64,000 nucleotides of DNA from Hysterangium stoloniferum. Taxonomy: Eukaryota > Basidiomycota > Agaricomycetes > Hysterangiales > Hysterangiaceae. Below, in pieces: positions 1 through 10,225 of this stretch. A model generated the notes under the pieces. It was not told the origin of the DNA. It worked only from the letters and a program-made list of their open reading frames with translations, and made no database searches. The stretch covers positions 124,001 through 188,000 of the forward strand of contig WHVD01000063.1 in assembly GCA_015178975.1 (NCBI GenBank). Reading direction: 5' to 3'. The number at the start of each line of letters is the position of its first letter. Positions within the stretch are counted from its first letter, which is position 1. The position numbers were made by a program, and so were the translations under genes.

Positions 1-981
1 ATTATTTTTATGAATCAGTGAAACACACTTTAACACACCTTGAGAGCTGAGCGTGAAGGGAAATTTTCAACGAAACCCGAAACAGCGATCTTGCTACCCG
101 CTGGAGGGGCTGAAGGGGGAATTCCATATAGTGCTTCAACTATATTTTCACGATCGAACGATCAAAAATAGGATAAATAATATGATAGCGGATCAAAGTA
201 ATATGCCACATACGGCAAGCAGGTGTGATCTCGGTGTTGCATGACGCGGGGACATCACCGGGGGACGGAGTAACGCTAGCGGTAAGGTTGCTTATCGGTC
301 TGGGGACGAACACTTTGGGAGGTGGTCCCTGGAGTACAGGAAATCTATGGTGAAATTTTAACTATCTACCAGCGCAGAAATGGGAATACCTGCGTACGCA
401 ATTGTGGGGTGGATAAAGTCGATCTTTTCCTTCAGCGAGGAGGGGATGGAATACGAGAGTGTCCGAATAGCCTGTGTTCCTGTCTCCTCGTGAGTGAAGA
501 CGTTGAAGTCAGCATCGAAGAGGTCGTTAGCCTGTGAGACGGGGATCGAGAAATTGAGCCAGTCTCCAGCGGGAGAGATCGTGGTTGCCTTGATTTTATG
601 AGCATCAAGGAAATCCTGCACAGCTGAGGCGGTCTCCGGCGTCGGTGCCACAAAAGCCTCAACCTATTCATTCGTGAATTATTCTCCGAAGCTTTAATAG
701 AGGAAATATATGTTTACCTCTTCTTTGGTCAGATGTTGGCCGTACAAGGCACTGCCAGGCGTTGAAACGGCATAGAGAGCCTCTTCAAGGCCTGGCAAGT
801 TGTTGGACACAAGCGCCATACGCAATGACAACAGGGTGCTGGGGGATGCTGGGTCATTATGTATGAAGCCATTCGGGACTGCCTCACGACGCTCATGGAG
901 TACAAGGTCGCGGTAAGGGGGGGAGGCCTGGGCCAACGCAAAAACCGAGACAAAGGAGATGAGGAAACTGGTGGTGACCAT
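1..981 (-). CDS. Sedolisin (S53, tripeptidyl-peptidase-like), N-terminal part, runs off window
   Basis: Secreted acid serine peptidase precursor. Four exons are visible on the minus strand: 981-718, 663-398, 344-214 and 139-39, followed by a GT donor at 38. Exon lengths 2-4 (266, 131, 101 nt) equal those of the complete paralogue at 12408, and exon 1 is 3 nt shorter, so this is an edge-truncated gene and not a pseudogene in what can be seen. The start at 981 opens a signal peptide (MVTTSFLISFVSVFALAQAS), followed by the pro-kumamolisin activation domain (HLTKEE, GDWLNFSIPVSQAND, HPTIAF) and the entry to the peptidase domain (TPACLEALYGIPP). The catalytic domain lies outside the window. Family assignment rests on the paralogue and is secure; whether the rest is intact cannot be seen. 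Confidence 0.85.
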
Positions 982-1414
982 TTTGTCTCTGGGAACTGCT
1001 CCGTGGACTGTGAGAAAACCTGTCTTTGGATGGGTGTTTATATGCTTTGCTCCCGATGTTCCATATCTTTATTTTGAGGTTGATGGACCTGAACCATGCG
1101 TACAGATAGGCGTGCAAGGTCATGAGCCCAGTCATATTTCAAAGACTGATGCATGTGGCTTGAATCTGTCTGCACTTACGAATGTTCCCTCCACCATATA
1201 TTCTCGTTCTGATAGATTGAGTTAATCCAGTTGGGTAGTGTAAGCCCAAATATAAGCTAGTGCACATCCGAACAGGCAGTAACGACCCGGACCGTCAGTC
1301 ATAGGTTTGGGAACCAGTCATAGAAGTGAGACTGAGTTAAGGAAAAAGAGTAGTACAAGAGAAATTCCAACACGCGACCAATAAGCAAGTCACCGAATAT
1401 CCATAGATATCTAG
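982..1414 (-). promoter_or_regulatory. Duplicated sedolisin upstream region (left copy)
   Basis: The minus-strand sequence upstream of the left sedolisin resembles 11949-12407 upstream of the right one in the same order: a block containing CTTGCTTATTGGTCGCGTG, then a TGACTGGTCCCAAA-like block, then ATCAGAACGAGA, then TGCACGCCTATCTGTAC, then AAAATAAAGATA, then the TATA box. The duplication therefore carried about 430 bp of promoter with the gene. Confidence 0.6.
1037..1042 (-). promoter_or_regulatory. TATA box of the left sedolisin gene
   Basis: TATAAA on the minus strand about 56 bp upstream of the ATG at 981. It occupies the same place as the TATA box of the paralogue at 12347 and is embedded in similar flanking sequence. 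Confidence 0.55.
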
Positions 1415-1967
1415 ACTCGTCAGCAGTATTAGATGCCGGTAACATTTATGCTTATTAAGCAGATACCATACGTCATTCATAGGGCCCACTCCCCACAACC
1501 ACTTTAATCACATCCACCAAATCAGAGGCCATGCTACACATCTCACAAACTTCTGACCTGAACTGTCTCCCACACTATTAAGCCATCATATGCTGATGTT
1601 GTCAGTAAAGAAGTGCCCATCAAGCTTATCATGCCAACACTGACTTATCACCACTCAACTTGAAAGAATCTGTCCTAGTACAATCAAAATATCCCACTCC
1701 TGCAAAATCTCACCCCATATTCACTGGTCAATTCAATTACTAGCTTCTTATTTGATTCTCAGGTATTTTTTGGAGCATTATTATTAGAAACATTGCCAGA
1801 AGTTGTGCAACAGGCTGAAACAAAAGTGGTGACATTTGGATCAATGTATTCACAGAAGCTGAACATCCATACCTGTTGCAGACTCCCAATGAATGTCTCC
1901 CATTGTTTTTGATCAACTTTATATTTCTTGTAGAATATATCCAGTTTTCATCCACAGTGTTCTCATC
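1415..1967. other. Intergenic, no gene seen
   Basis: No open frame with coding character, no splice-consistent exon and no clear repeat boundary was found. Short AT-rich stretches near 1740-1960 may be eroded transposon sequence. Confidence 0.4.
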
Positions 1968-2353
1968 TGTTAAGCTTGGGCTTATGGACAGATATCTGGG
2001 GGAAACCTGCAGATGTTCTGAGGATAGGGAGGACTTGGCTTCAGCTTATGTGCTGCACCCTCACACAATTGTCAGGTCCAACTTCAAACAGAAAGGTATA
2101 GGAAACCCAGGGGGTCTGGGAATATCCAATGGGATAGAGTCAGCAGGCCTGGGGGGCTCTGAGAATATGCTATGAGTCCAAGTTGGGAAGCCTGGAGGCT
2201 CCAAGAATATGCTAGTGTGAGTTTATATCAATCAAGTAAATAGATAGATGCTAGGCAGGCACTAAATCAATATCCTCATTGGATTGTAAGTACAAACAGA
2301 TCCTAGATTATGTATACTGTATAGACTGAGTGATTATTGTACTACAGTACTAA
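1968..2353 (-). mobile_element. Degenerate LTR fragment, minus orientation
   Basis: Starts TGTTAAGCTTGGG (the complement of an LTR 3' end ...TTAACA) and carries an antisense copy of the conserved LTR hairpin at 2031-2065. Further right is GGATTGTAAGTACAAACAGATCC next to ATACTGTATAGACTGAG, the eroded counterpart of the TATA/leader block in the class 1 LTRs. No target-site duplication was found. Confidence 0.45.
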
Positions 2354-2685
2354 TAGGAGATTGTCTGTAATCATTATAATATCAAATGTTTACTAATAAA
2401 AGCAATATTGCTACAAAACTTCATTTTAAATAGTGGTATGTATCTATTCTTATATTGTTAACCACCAAACTTGAGAAATAATTCTCCATGTCACATTCTA
2501 AACAATTCAGAGTCAATTAATAGAGCCTATTTTATATAATTTTTTAAGTTATGTAAATACTTGCTAATACTTTTGTTAGTAATTTGTTTTTTTAAAAGCT
2601 AAACTGTAGTTATTTCCCAGTAAAATATGTGAGATATCATTGGAGATTTTTTATCCTATGGCTTTCTTTATCAAGTGAAACCACC

Positions 2686-3405
2686 TGTTAAGAACTGGAA
2701 ACTGACTAATGTCGGTGGCCGACGGGGACCGATCGGAAGGACTTGGCTTCAGCTTATGTGCTGCGCCCTCGCAAATATCCGTAGGTTGTCCTTAAATTTC
2801 GGACAGGCGAAGACTATATCCTAAGAAGGACCTTTCGGTGAGATACCGATCGGAACTGAAGGACAGGTCAAGTGTCGGGCCAAGGGATCGGGCCGAGAGT
2901 GGGTGAGCGCACACGAAGGCGGAAGGGGGTTCTTCTAGTATGAGACTGCTACAGACGTATGAGGGTATTCTGAGTCGATATTCTGATTGCCTCGTAACTA
3001 CAATTACAGCGGGTTCATATACCAGTAACAGGCGTCTGGAAAATACTAATGGGGAGAAGGGCGGAACACGGTATTAACAATAAGCTTGACTAGGAACGGG
3101 AAGTTTATGATTAGTTCGGAGGCCGATGATAACCGAGAGCGGGATTACGATAAAAGGAAATGGTTCGAGGACTACAAATATAGATAGACATATGCGAAAC
3201 ATAAGATTGAACGGATCAACATAATAAAGGGGACATATCAAAGTTTGACCAGACAATACGAGTTATTTGACGTGGGCGTAAATGGAGTTTGATCTTCGCG
3301 AAACATTCGTCAGCTTCGGGGCCGATGGTTTCTGAGAGGATGACTTGAAATGTTGACAAGTGGCGATAACCTCGGGGCCGATAGGGTTGCGACACGGTTG
3401 TAACA
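2686..3405 (-). mobile_element. Solo LTR, class 2 Gypsy, TSD CCACC
   Basis: 720 bp bounded by TGTTAAGAACTGG and GGTTGTAACA. CCACC lies on both sides (2681-2685 and 3406-3410), a clean 5-bp target duplication. The homologous stretch near 29780 has no LTR at this point, so the empty site can be read. Sequence matches the class 2 LTRs at 41248-42652 and 51131-53703. Judged by the polypurine tract beside the latter, this copy is in minus orientation. An antisense hairpin copy is at 2739-2773. Confidence 0.85.
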
Positions 3406-3500
3406 CCACCTATATATATTCTTGGTATGTTGAATCAAGTAGAAATCTGTTCAGATTGACAGACCCATTCCAATGTAATACATATGTATTTAGTGATGTC

Positions 3501-4309
3501 TGTTAGGGCATGTACATGGTGGTTTCTGGAGAAACCCGCAGGAAATTCAGTAGGACTTAGCTTCAGCTTATAGGCTGTACCCTCATGAGATCATGTTGTC
3601 CAATTTGAGACAGGCAGATGGGAATCCCGGGGAGTCTGAGCGGGGTTCATGGGTCGAGGGGTCGTAGGTCAGAGGTTGTGGGCTGAGAGGTCAGGAGTTG
3701 AGATAAATAAGAGAGATAGATGTGTTGGAGCCCGTGGGCTCTGACTAGCGAGAGCGGTGTAATTCAAGAAGGAGTTTAGAGCAGAAAATGTATTAGATTA
3801 CTGGGGGGAATCTAAGCTGATTTTCTGACTGGATTGTATGTACAACATCTGCCAGACTATATAGACTGTGGAATGAATGACATACCAAATCCAGTAATAA
3901 TGAAATGAAACTAGCAAAACATAAAATGAGAAACACCAAATTTGGTGTTAGGAATGGGATGGAACAGAGCAGAGTCCGAATCATGACAAATCATAAACCA
4001 TAATGGGAAACAGAGCAGGAGCAGGGTGCGAATCATGACAGGTCATTTGACTAAAATGGGAATGGGGCTCAGTTAGAGGGATGACAGGTTTTCCGAGTGG
4101 GGTCCGGTGGCTGATGTGTGGGACGAGGTCAGACATAGACAGGGATGGAGTCCGGTGGGTATTCCGGTGACTGATACATGATGTCGAACGTGGACAAGTC
4201 TGACATACAGAGTCTGGGGGGAATTCCAGTAAACTGACAATTGGTGCGTATAGGGCGTGGGGGCATATAAGTTAGTGCCTGGAGTCCGGCAGGAATTCCG
4301 GTTGTAACA
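3501..4309 (-). mobile_element. Solo LTR, class 1 Gypsy, TSD ATGTC
   Basis: 809 bp from TGTTAGGGCATG to CGGTTGTAACA, flanked by ATGTC at 3496-3500 and 4310-4314. It contains the class 1 blocks in reverse: the hairpin at 3553-3587, the leader around 3820, and the stretch with TTTGGTGTTAGGAATGG near 3940. Inserted in element X; the uninterrupted site is seen near 29880. Confidence 0.85.
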
Positions 4310-4452
4310 ATGTCAATGACATACATGTGCATGAAATGGACCATTTAAAAGGATATGCTTTTTAAAAGTCTTAATGTTTGAATCTACTAATGTTAGGACT
4401 GGAAAACCTACCAGGCTCTAGACCCTATCCTACATGCATCTGACTCTCTATA

Positions 4453-5263
4453 TGTTACGACCGGAAATCCTGCCAGACTCCAGGAACTAACTTATACGCA
4501 CTCGCGCCCTATACGCACCCATTATCAGTTTACCAGAATTCCCACTGGACTCCGTACGTCAGACTCGTCTACATTCGTCTTCATTACATTGTGTTTCAGT
4601 CACTGGAAAACCCACTGGACTCTGTCTCTGTCTATATCTGACCTCGTCCCGCGTGTCAGTCACCAGACCCCGCTCAGAATACCTGTCTTCCCTCTAACCG
4701 AGCCCCGTTCCTGTTTTAGTCAAATGACCTGTCACAATTCAGACTCCGCTCCTGCTCCGTTTCCCATTATGGTTTATGATTTGTCACTATTCGGACTCCG
4801 CTCTGTTCCATCCTGTTCCTAACACCAATTTGGTGTTTACTATTCCTGTTTTATGTTTTGCTCATTTCATTTCATTATTACTGGATTCGGTATGACATTC
4901 ACTCCACGGTATTTAAACTGGCAGATGTTGTACATACAATCCAGTCAGAAAATTGGCTTAGATTCCCCCCAGTAATCTAATACATTTTTCGCTCTAAAAC
5001 CCTACTTGAATTACCGCTCACACTAGTCAGAGCCCACGGGCTCCGGCGCATCTATCTCTCTCACCAATCTCAACTCACGACCCACGACCTCCGACTTACG
5101 ACCCCTCGACCCACAACCCCCGCCTGGACTCCCTGGGATTCCCATCCACCTGTCTGAAATTGGACAACACGATCTAGCGAGGGCGCAGCCTATAAGCTGA
5201 AGCCAAGTCCTACTGGATATTCCACGGGTTTCTCTGGAGACCTGCCCTGTATGTATCCTAACA
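4453..5263 (+). mobile_element. Solo LTR, class 1 Gypsy, TSD CTATA
   Basis: 811 bp from TGTTACGACCGGAAATCC to GTATCCTAACA, flanked by CTATA at 4448-4452 and 5264-5268. It is inserted into another copy of the same LTR class. The hairpin is at 5177-5210, about 55 bp from the 3' end. The leader block with GTTGTACATACAATCCAGTC is near 4928. Confidence 0.85.
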
Positions 5264-5614
5264 CTATACCAAGTTACAGTGAACTGGAAAGCCCACTGGC
5301 ATCCAGACCCCACCTTATATGCACCCAACCCTCTATACATTATCCAAGTACAGTCAACTGGAGTATCTGCTGGGACCTGCATATGTCAACCTGTCTATAT
5401 CCGACTTTGTCCCAAGTACCAGTTCACCAGACTCTGCCCAGACAACCTGTCAGCTTTCTAACTAAGCTCTGTTCCTGTTATGGTCAAATGACCTGTCATG
5501 TTTCAGACCCTGCTCCCATTCTGTTCTGTCTCTAACACCTAGTTTGGTGTTTACTTGTCTCATTTCATGATTACTTGTTTTGATCTTCATTATTACTGGA
5601 TTTGGTATTGCATA

Positions 5615-7077
5615 CAGTGACTCAAAAAACCCTTTGCATGTTTTGTACTTCCCCTGATATCTCCAAGAATAAAAATACAAAAATATCAAGAATATTTGTG
5701 AATATGCTCTATCATATCTAGATTATGGAAGTATGGTGCCATTACATAAGCTCCAAATATGGAAATATTACAAATATTTATATACAAGAGACTCATGCAA
5801 AGAGTTTTTTTGCTGACCACTCTGACCCACAAAACTACTTATATTCAGCACTTGGTATAGCCACCCTTTGCCTTCAACACAGCTGCAACCCTCCTAGGCA
5901 TACTCTCAATCAAATTCTGACACACCTTTGCATCAATCTTGTTCCACTCCTCCTCCACCCTTTTCCACAACTCCAGTATCCCTTTTGGTTCAACCTCATA
6001 CTCCCCCAGCCTCCTCTTGATATGATCCCACAAGTGTTCAATGGGGTTGAGGTCTGGAGACTGTGCTGGCCATGGGAGGACATTGAAATTATTATTTTGA
6101 AACCAAGTCTGGGCCTTCTTGCAAGTATGCTTGGGGTCATTATCTTGCTGGAAGCTGACATCATCCACAGATTTTCCATAATAGTTGAGGCTGGCTTGAA
6201 GGTCCTCCTCCATAATATTAAGATAAAGGTCTCCATCCATCCTCCCATCTGACCCCAACCTGTTGATTTTGGTTTCATCAGACCACACCACCTTCTTCCA
6301 GTCCTCCACAGTCCAATGCTGCTGTGCTATAGCAAAGTCCATCCTTGCCTTCCTATGCTTCTTGCTAAGAAGGGGCTTTTTCTTCTTCATCACAGCCTTC
6401 ATCCCAACCATCTTGAGATGATTGTGCACAGTTTGGGTAGAAATGGACTGGTTGGTGAGATTCCTAAGGGCTTTGGTCACATCAACAGCAGTGTCAGCCT
6501 TCCCAGAGCTGATGAGCTGCTGTGCATAGTGAATGTTGGTAGGGGAAAGCTTTGGGGGATGACCACCAATGGACTTAGGGAGATGAGAACAATGCTTAGA
6601 GCAAAGCTTTGAGACTGTGCCAATGCTATGACCAGTAGAAACTGCAATGTGGGTAGCTGAATGACCAGCATCAAACAGTGAGAGGATATGATTCTGGCTA
6701 GCAAGAGACAAAATGCATATATATCTTGGGAATTGGGGTATTACTAGTTGCTAAAGGTGATATATTTATACTCCAGTACAACATGGTCATGTGACATCAC
6801 ATGATTTTGTTGATATGACCTAATTGGAGGTAAACAATCAACAAGGTCACATGACTATAAGCATTTATAGTCATCAAAGTTGCCAGCAAAAAAACCCTTT
6901 GCATGAGTCTCTTGTATATAAATATTTGGAGCTTATGTAATGGCACCATACTTCCATAATCTAGATATGATAGAGCATATTCACAAATATTCTTGATATT
7001 TTTGTATTTTTATTCTTTGAGTTATCAGGGATATAGGTCTGAAGTACAAAATATGCAAAGGGTTTTTTGAGTCACTG
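5615..7077 (-). mobile_element. Tc1/mariner element with long (about 195 bp) inverted repeats
   Basis: The ends CAGTGACTCAAAAAACCC and GGGTTTTTTGAGTCACTG form an inverted repeat and are flanked by TA (5613-5614 and 7078-7079). Similarity between the arms continues to about 5815 on the left and from about 6885 on the right. Each arm also carries at its inner edge an inverted copy of the outer end (ATGCAAAGAG-TTTTTTTGC on the left). One transposase frame lies between the arms. Confidence 0.85.
5845..6711 (-). CDS. Tc1-type DDE transposase with internal deletion
   Basis: Cut-and-paste transposase of 288 aa, nuclear, acting on the flanking inverted repeats. Helix-turn-helix regions occupy about residues 1-110 (SIGTVSKLCSK; SISTQTVHNHLK). 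The DDE core shows WSDETKINRLGSDG, then FQQDNDPKHT, then SPDLNPIEHLW, with 34 residues between the second Asp and the Glu (DD34E). The frame has no stop. However, it jumps from GSDGR straight to MDGDLY, whereas the related protein at 52330-51611 has about 45 residues here (VWKQQGEP...VMVWGCM-type strands). The core is therefore probably not functional and the copy non-autonomous. Confidence 0.85.
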   Translation of the reverse strand: MSLASQNHILSLFDAGHSATHIAVSTGHSIGTVSKLCSKHCSHLPKSIGGHPPKLSPTNIHYAQQLISSGKADTAVDVTKALRNLTNQSISTQTVHNHLKMVGMKAVMKKKKPLLSKKHRKARMDFAIAQQHWTVEDWKKVVWSDETKINRLGSDGRMDGDLYLNIMEEDLQASLNYYGKSVDDVSFQQDNDPKHTCKKAQTWFQNNNFNVLPWPAQSPDLNPIEHLWDHIKRRLGEYEVEPKGILELWKRVEEEWNKIDAKVCQNLIESMPRRVAAVLKAKGGYTKC

Positions 7078-7886
7078 TACATACATTCCACAGTCTATAT
7101 AGCCTAGCTAATGTTGTACATACAATCCAGTCAGAAAATCGACTAAGTTCTCCCCCAGTTACTTAGCATATATCCTGCTCCATCCCCACCTCTCATCTTT
7201 GCAACACAACACTATCGACCACATCAGAGCCCATAGGCTTTCTGACTGGTCTCCCAACCTATCAACTATCAACCTATCAACTACTCCTGGACTCCCTGGG
7301 TTTCCCATCTGTCTGTCTGAAATTGGACACCATGATCTTGCAAGAGGGCCACCTATAAGCTGAAGCCAAGTCCTACTGGATTATCCATGGGTTTCTCCAG
7401 AAACCCTCCATGAGCCTGCATGTCCCTTAACAACTAAACTCTTTCATAATATACAAATAAGTTTTAAATATTCCCAAAGTTTGAAAGACCAAAATAAGTT
7501 TGAATCACATCTCAGATGTTTAAATGATTTAGAGCATATTAGAATTTGGTATACTTACAGTATACAAGAGAATGCATCTTATCCAAAATATTAAGTCATA
7601 ACCCAAATAATCTTGTGTAACCATGACATTTGTGGATATTTTAAAAGTCACACAGATACCAGAGAATACATCCTATCCCAAAGATTAGGTAACAACCCAA
7701 ATAATTTTGTTTAACCATGACATTTGTGCATATTTTAAAAGAGCATACAAGTCTTAAAGATAAAATCTTGGGGTAATGAAATATAAATTCATAGAATATG
7801 TCATCATAGCCAGAAGAAATTGACTCACTTAAATATGAGGACTTTTTCATAAAATTTTGTATATTCAATAAATTGTGACTATCCTC

Positions 7887-8119
7887 CTTGACCAAACTCT
7901 AAGAAAACCCTGCCTTTGCCCATTTTCTCTCCCAGGCAGAAAATCATAGTTTTTTTTTCAATTGTCTAAAAGGGAGAATTAGATACAACATATACATTTA
8001 GATTAGTCTCCCTTGGCACATAATCATAATTTTCATAGGATCCTCCCATCTTCAAAAAATGTTTAGAAAATCTGGTCAAATATCAACATTTTTTGGAAGA
8101 TTTTCCATCTCCGAAAATC
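7887..8119. other. Intergenic AT-rich DNA
   Basis: No coding frame. Two similar short blocks (TTTCTCTCCCAGGCAGAAAATCATAG and CTCCCTTGGCACATAATCATAA, 58 bp apart at their starts) suggest a decayed repeat. Confidence 0.3.
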
Positions 8120-8450
8120 TTGGGGTGTGTAAGGCTGGCCACCTTACCACATATGCCACCATTCCCAACCACTCTTTGTCTACTCAAGCATTCCTTGTGC
8201 TGCCACTCAATTATCCTTGACCTTTGTTCTCCCTTGTCTTCAGACACCTTTTGTTACCACAATCTTATTGTTCCAAGCATATATATATAAGTATACATTC
8301 CACAGTGATAAGAGGGGGATCTTTTCAACCATAAAATCCTTTCCCACCCTTCCCTATGGAGACTCACATTCATCTTGTATCATACTGCTATTAAAATAAA
8401 GAAAACTTAGTCCTGTCTGTGTTGACTGAGTGAGGCTGATAACAACAGCC
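8120..8450 (+). mobile_element. Possible LTR-like remnant
   Basis: A block from TGTAAGGCTGGCC to GGCTGATAACA has LTR-like ends. It also contains a TATA-like run (ATATATATAAG, about 8280) and an AATAAA-type signal near 8393. No target duplication or second copy was seen in the window, so the call is weak. Confidence 0.25.
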
Positions 8451-9116
8451 TTTCAGGGTGCCTCCAGTGTGGGCATTTTCCAAGTTGTTTATGCAAACAA
8501 AAAATGTATGAGACATGAAATGTCTTTCATCCTCAGTTGGTAGATGACAAGGAGATTGTTCATTGCTGGCAGACAAACACAGCATGGAGGTTTGAATTTT
8601 TTAAACTCAAAAGACACATAAAATACCCTCAGAAACATAATGTTTCCGATGTTTTCAGAGTATTATAAAAATAGAAAACTTATGTAATGTTTTGTATCAA
8701 TCTTCTCATATAAACATTTGCATTTGAAACATGACAAAAGAATAAATTCTAAATTAAAAATCAATCCCATTCCGCAATGATATTCATGATTGCCATGCAG
8801 CCATGTGTACTGCTTCTATCTTAGTGATTATGTGAGACTCAGAAGATTATTTTTGGCATTGAAAATACCCCCGAACATTTACATTTTCCAAAGAGAAATT
8901 AAGCGGGTATTCCGAGATTAAGAGATTAAGCCTCAGTGCTGTGTAATAAGTTATGTCAGAGGGGCTGCAAGGGATGTGGATCATGCGACACTCACGAAGC
9001 AGTTCTATTGACACTTAACACAATGATTGTAGACGAACTGTCATCGTATGACGAGGGCAATGAGAATATGTGCGAATGACGATATGATGGTTCGAGTACA
9101 ACTGCCGACACAGCAA
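8451..9116. other. Intergenic, downstream of the zinc-finger gene
   Basis: AT-rich up to about 8880, then more mixed sequence. No exon with coding character was found. The last part is probably the 3' untranslated region of the minus-strand gene ending at 9117. Confidence 0.35.
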
Positions 9117-10225
9117 TCACTCCGGTAACATGACAATATCTCTGTCCTTTTTTTCTGAGACATATTTTCGAAACGCCTCGTAAAGATAGGTAGGTTGAAG
9201 GGGAGCATCTAGGTCGGGCGGACGCTTCGCGTGAGAGATAGGTGGCGCAGATACTTGTACTCGATAAGCAGGGGTGGGTATGGTGCAGACGCTGAACTTC
9301 GGCCAAACGGCCAAAACCGAGGAAGTGTATGGACGCTGAAGGGGTTCGAAATCCAAATCATGGGGTTTTGTTGCCTTCTCTTCTGTTTGTTCATGGCACT
9401 CGAAGTATGACCAGGGGGTGTGGTGAGGCTTGGCCTGCCGGGAGGTAACCTTGGGATTTTTCACACGTGATGATGGCTTCACGAGAGGAATTATGGTATA
9501 TTTTAACTTGGATTCGTTTGTGAGATGTGGCAGTGGCCCGGGGACGATGGTTGGTTCAGATGGAAAAGCTTGGGGAGAGAGAACTGTATCCGAATCACCG
9601 TGTTCCTCAATTACATGGCAATAAATTTTATCCGGAAGCTCTAGACCTTTGCAACCTGTTTAGAGAATAGCGTATGTCACTTTTGCAAACCTAAAGGTAG
9701 ACAAAGGTAAATTATACCTTTGACTGGACATGGGAGGCGCACACGCGTCAGGTGGGCTTTATTAACATGTTCAATTAAATTTGTCAAAGAAAGTTGGCGA
9801 CCCTTGTCCAATGTGCAGAAACGTAAACCGCAACATCGATTGTTCTAAGTTGATGAATGAGCGGGAACTGTCAAATTCTGGTGAAGCCGCCTCACCACCT
9901 GGGATTGTACACGTTTGCAGTGCAACTTATAGTGCTGTGGATTAGTTAGAAAGGGTCAACACATACTCTTTGTTATAAATATCAGAACGACGTGAAGAAG
10001 ATGAGAACACACCTTTTTGAGAGTAGCCCAACAGTTCAGCAACGCTTCACAATCACTCCACTCACATTTAAAAGGATGTATCGTCTCTGTGGCATATGTT
10101 ATGATTTCTTCTTCAGACAAAGACGTAAGCTGTTCTATGGATTTTTGCATGCGACGGAGGCTAAAAAGTGTGGTAGCACAACGAGAAGTACTACTCACTT
10201 TCCCACGCGTGCCTCCAATGATCAT
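9117..10225 (-). CDS. Predicted zinc-finger protein, four exons
   Basis: Spliced model: 10225-10013, 9934-9899, 9844-9718 and 9655-9117 (TGA), together 915 nt with the frame kept, 304 aa. Exons 1 and 2 join to give a textbook finger C-X4-C-X12-H-X3-H (CEWSDCEALLNCWATLKK then HYKLH). Exon 3 holds a second, looser finger (CGLRFC ... HVNKAH) and the exon 3/4 join a third (CPVKGC ... CHVIEEH). The fingers are split by introns. The C-terminal 180 residues are Pro/Lys/His-rich and unrecognised. Probably a nuclear DNA-binding protein; target unknown. The start is uncertain: ATG at 10225 keeps the frame, ATG at 10150 is an alternative, and further 5' exons are possible. Confidence 0.6.

Larger units (their letters stand above)
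4391..7432 (+). mobile_element. Class 1 LTR with two nested insertions, TSD ACTAA
   Basis: Outer LTR begins TGTTAGGACTGG and ends CCCTTAACA, flanked by ACTAA at 4386-4390 and 7433-7437. Its own sequence is 4391-4452, 5269-5614 and 7080-7432. A younger solo LTR (4453-5263) and a Tc1/mariner element (5615-7077) sit inside it. The hairpin in sense orientation is at 7340-7373. Confidence 0.8.
2357..7886 (+). mobile_element. AT-rich MITE-like element X, copy 1, split by three LTR insertions
   Basis: Begins GGAGATTG and ends CTATCCTCC, matching the terminal inverted repeats of the other X copies. Remaining pieces are 2357-2685, 3411-3500, 4315-4390 and 7438-7886, about 940 bp in all, colinear with the copy at 29454-30128. 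It has no coding frame. LTRs at 2686-3405, 3501-4309 and 4391-7432 interrupt it, each with a 5-bp target duplication. The flanking trinucleotides ATA and TTG do not match, so the original target duplication is lost or the left end is degraded. Confidence 0.55.

Noticed and set aside
358..981. Left sedolisin as a pseudogene fragment
   Set aside because: The separate open frames are exons. With introns removed the frame continues to a fourth exon at 139-39 with a proper donor, so truncation is only by the window edge.
1740..2175. Short ORFs on both strands as genes
   Set aside because: They lie over a degenerate LTR and show no coding character.
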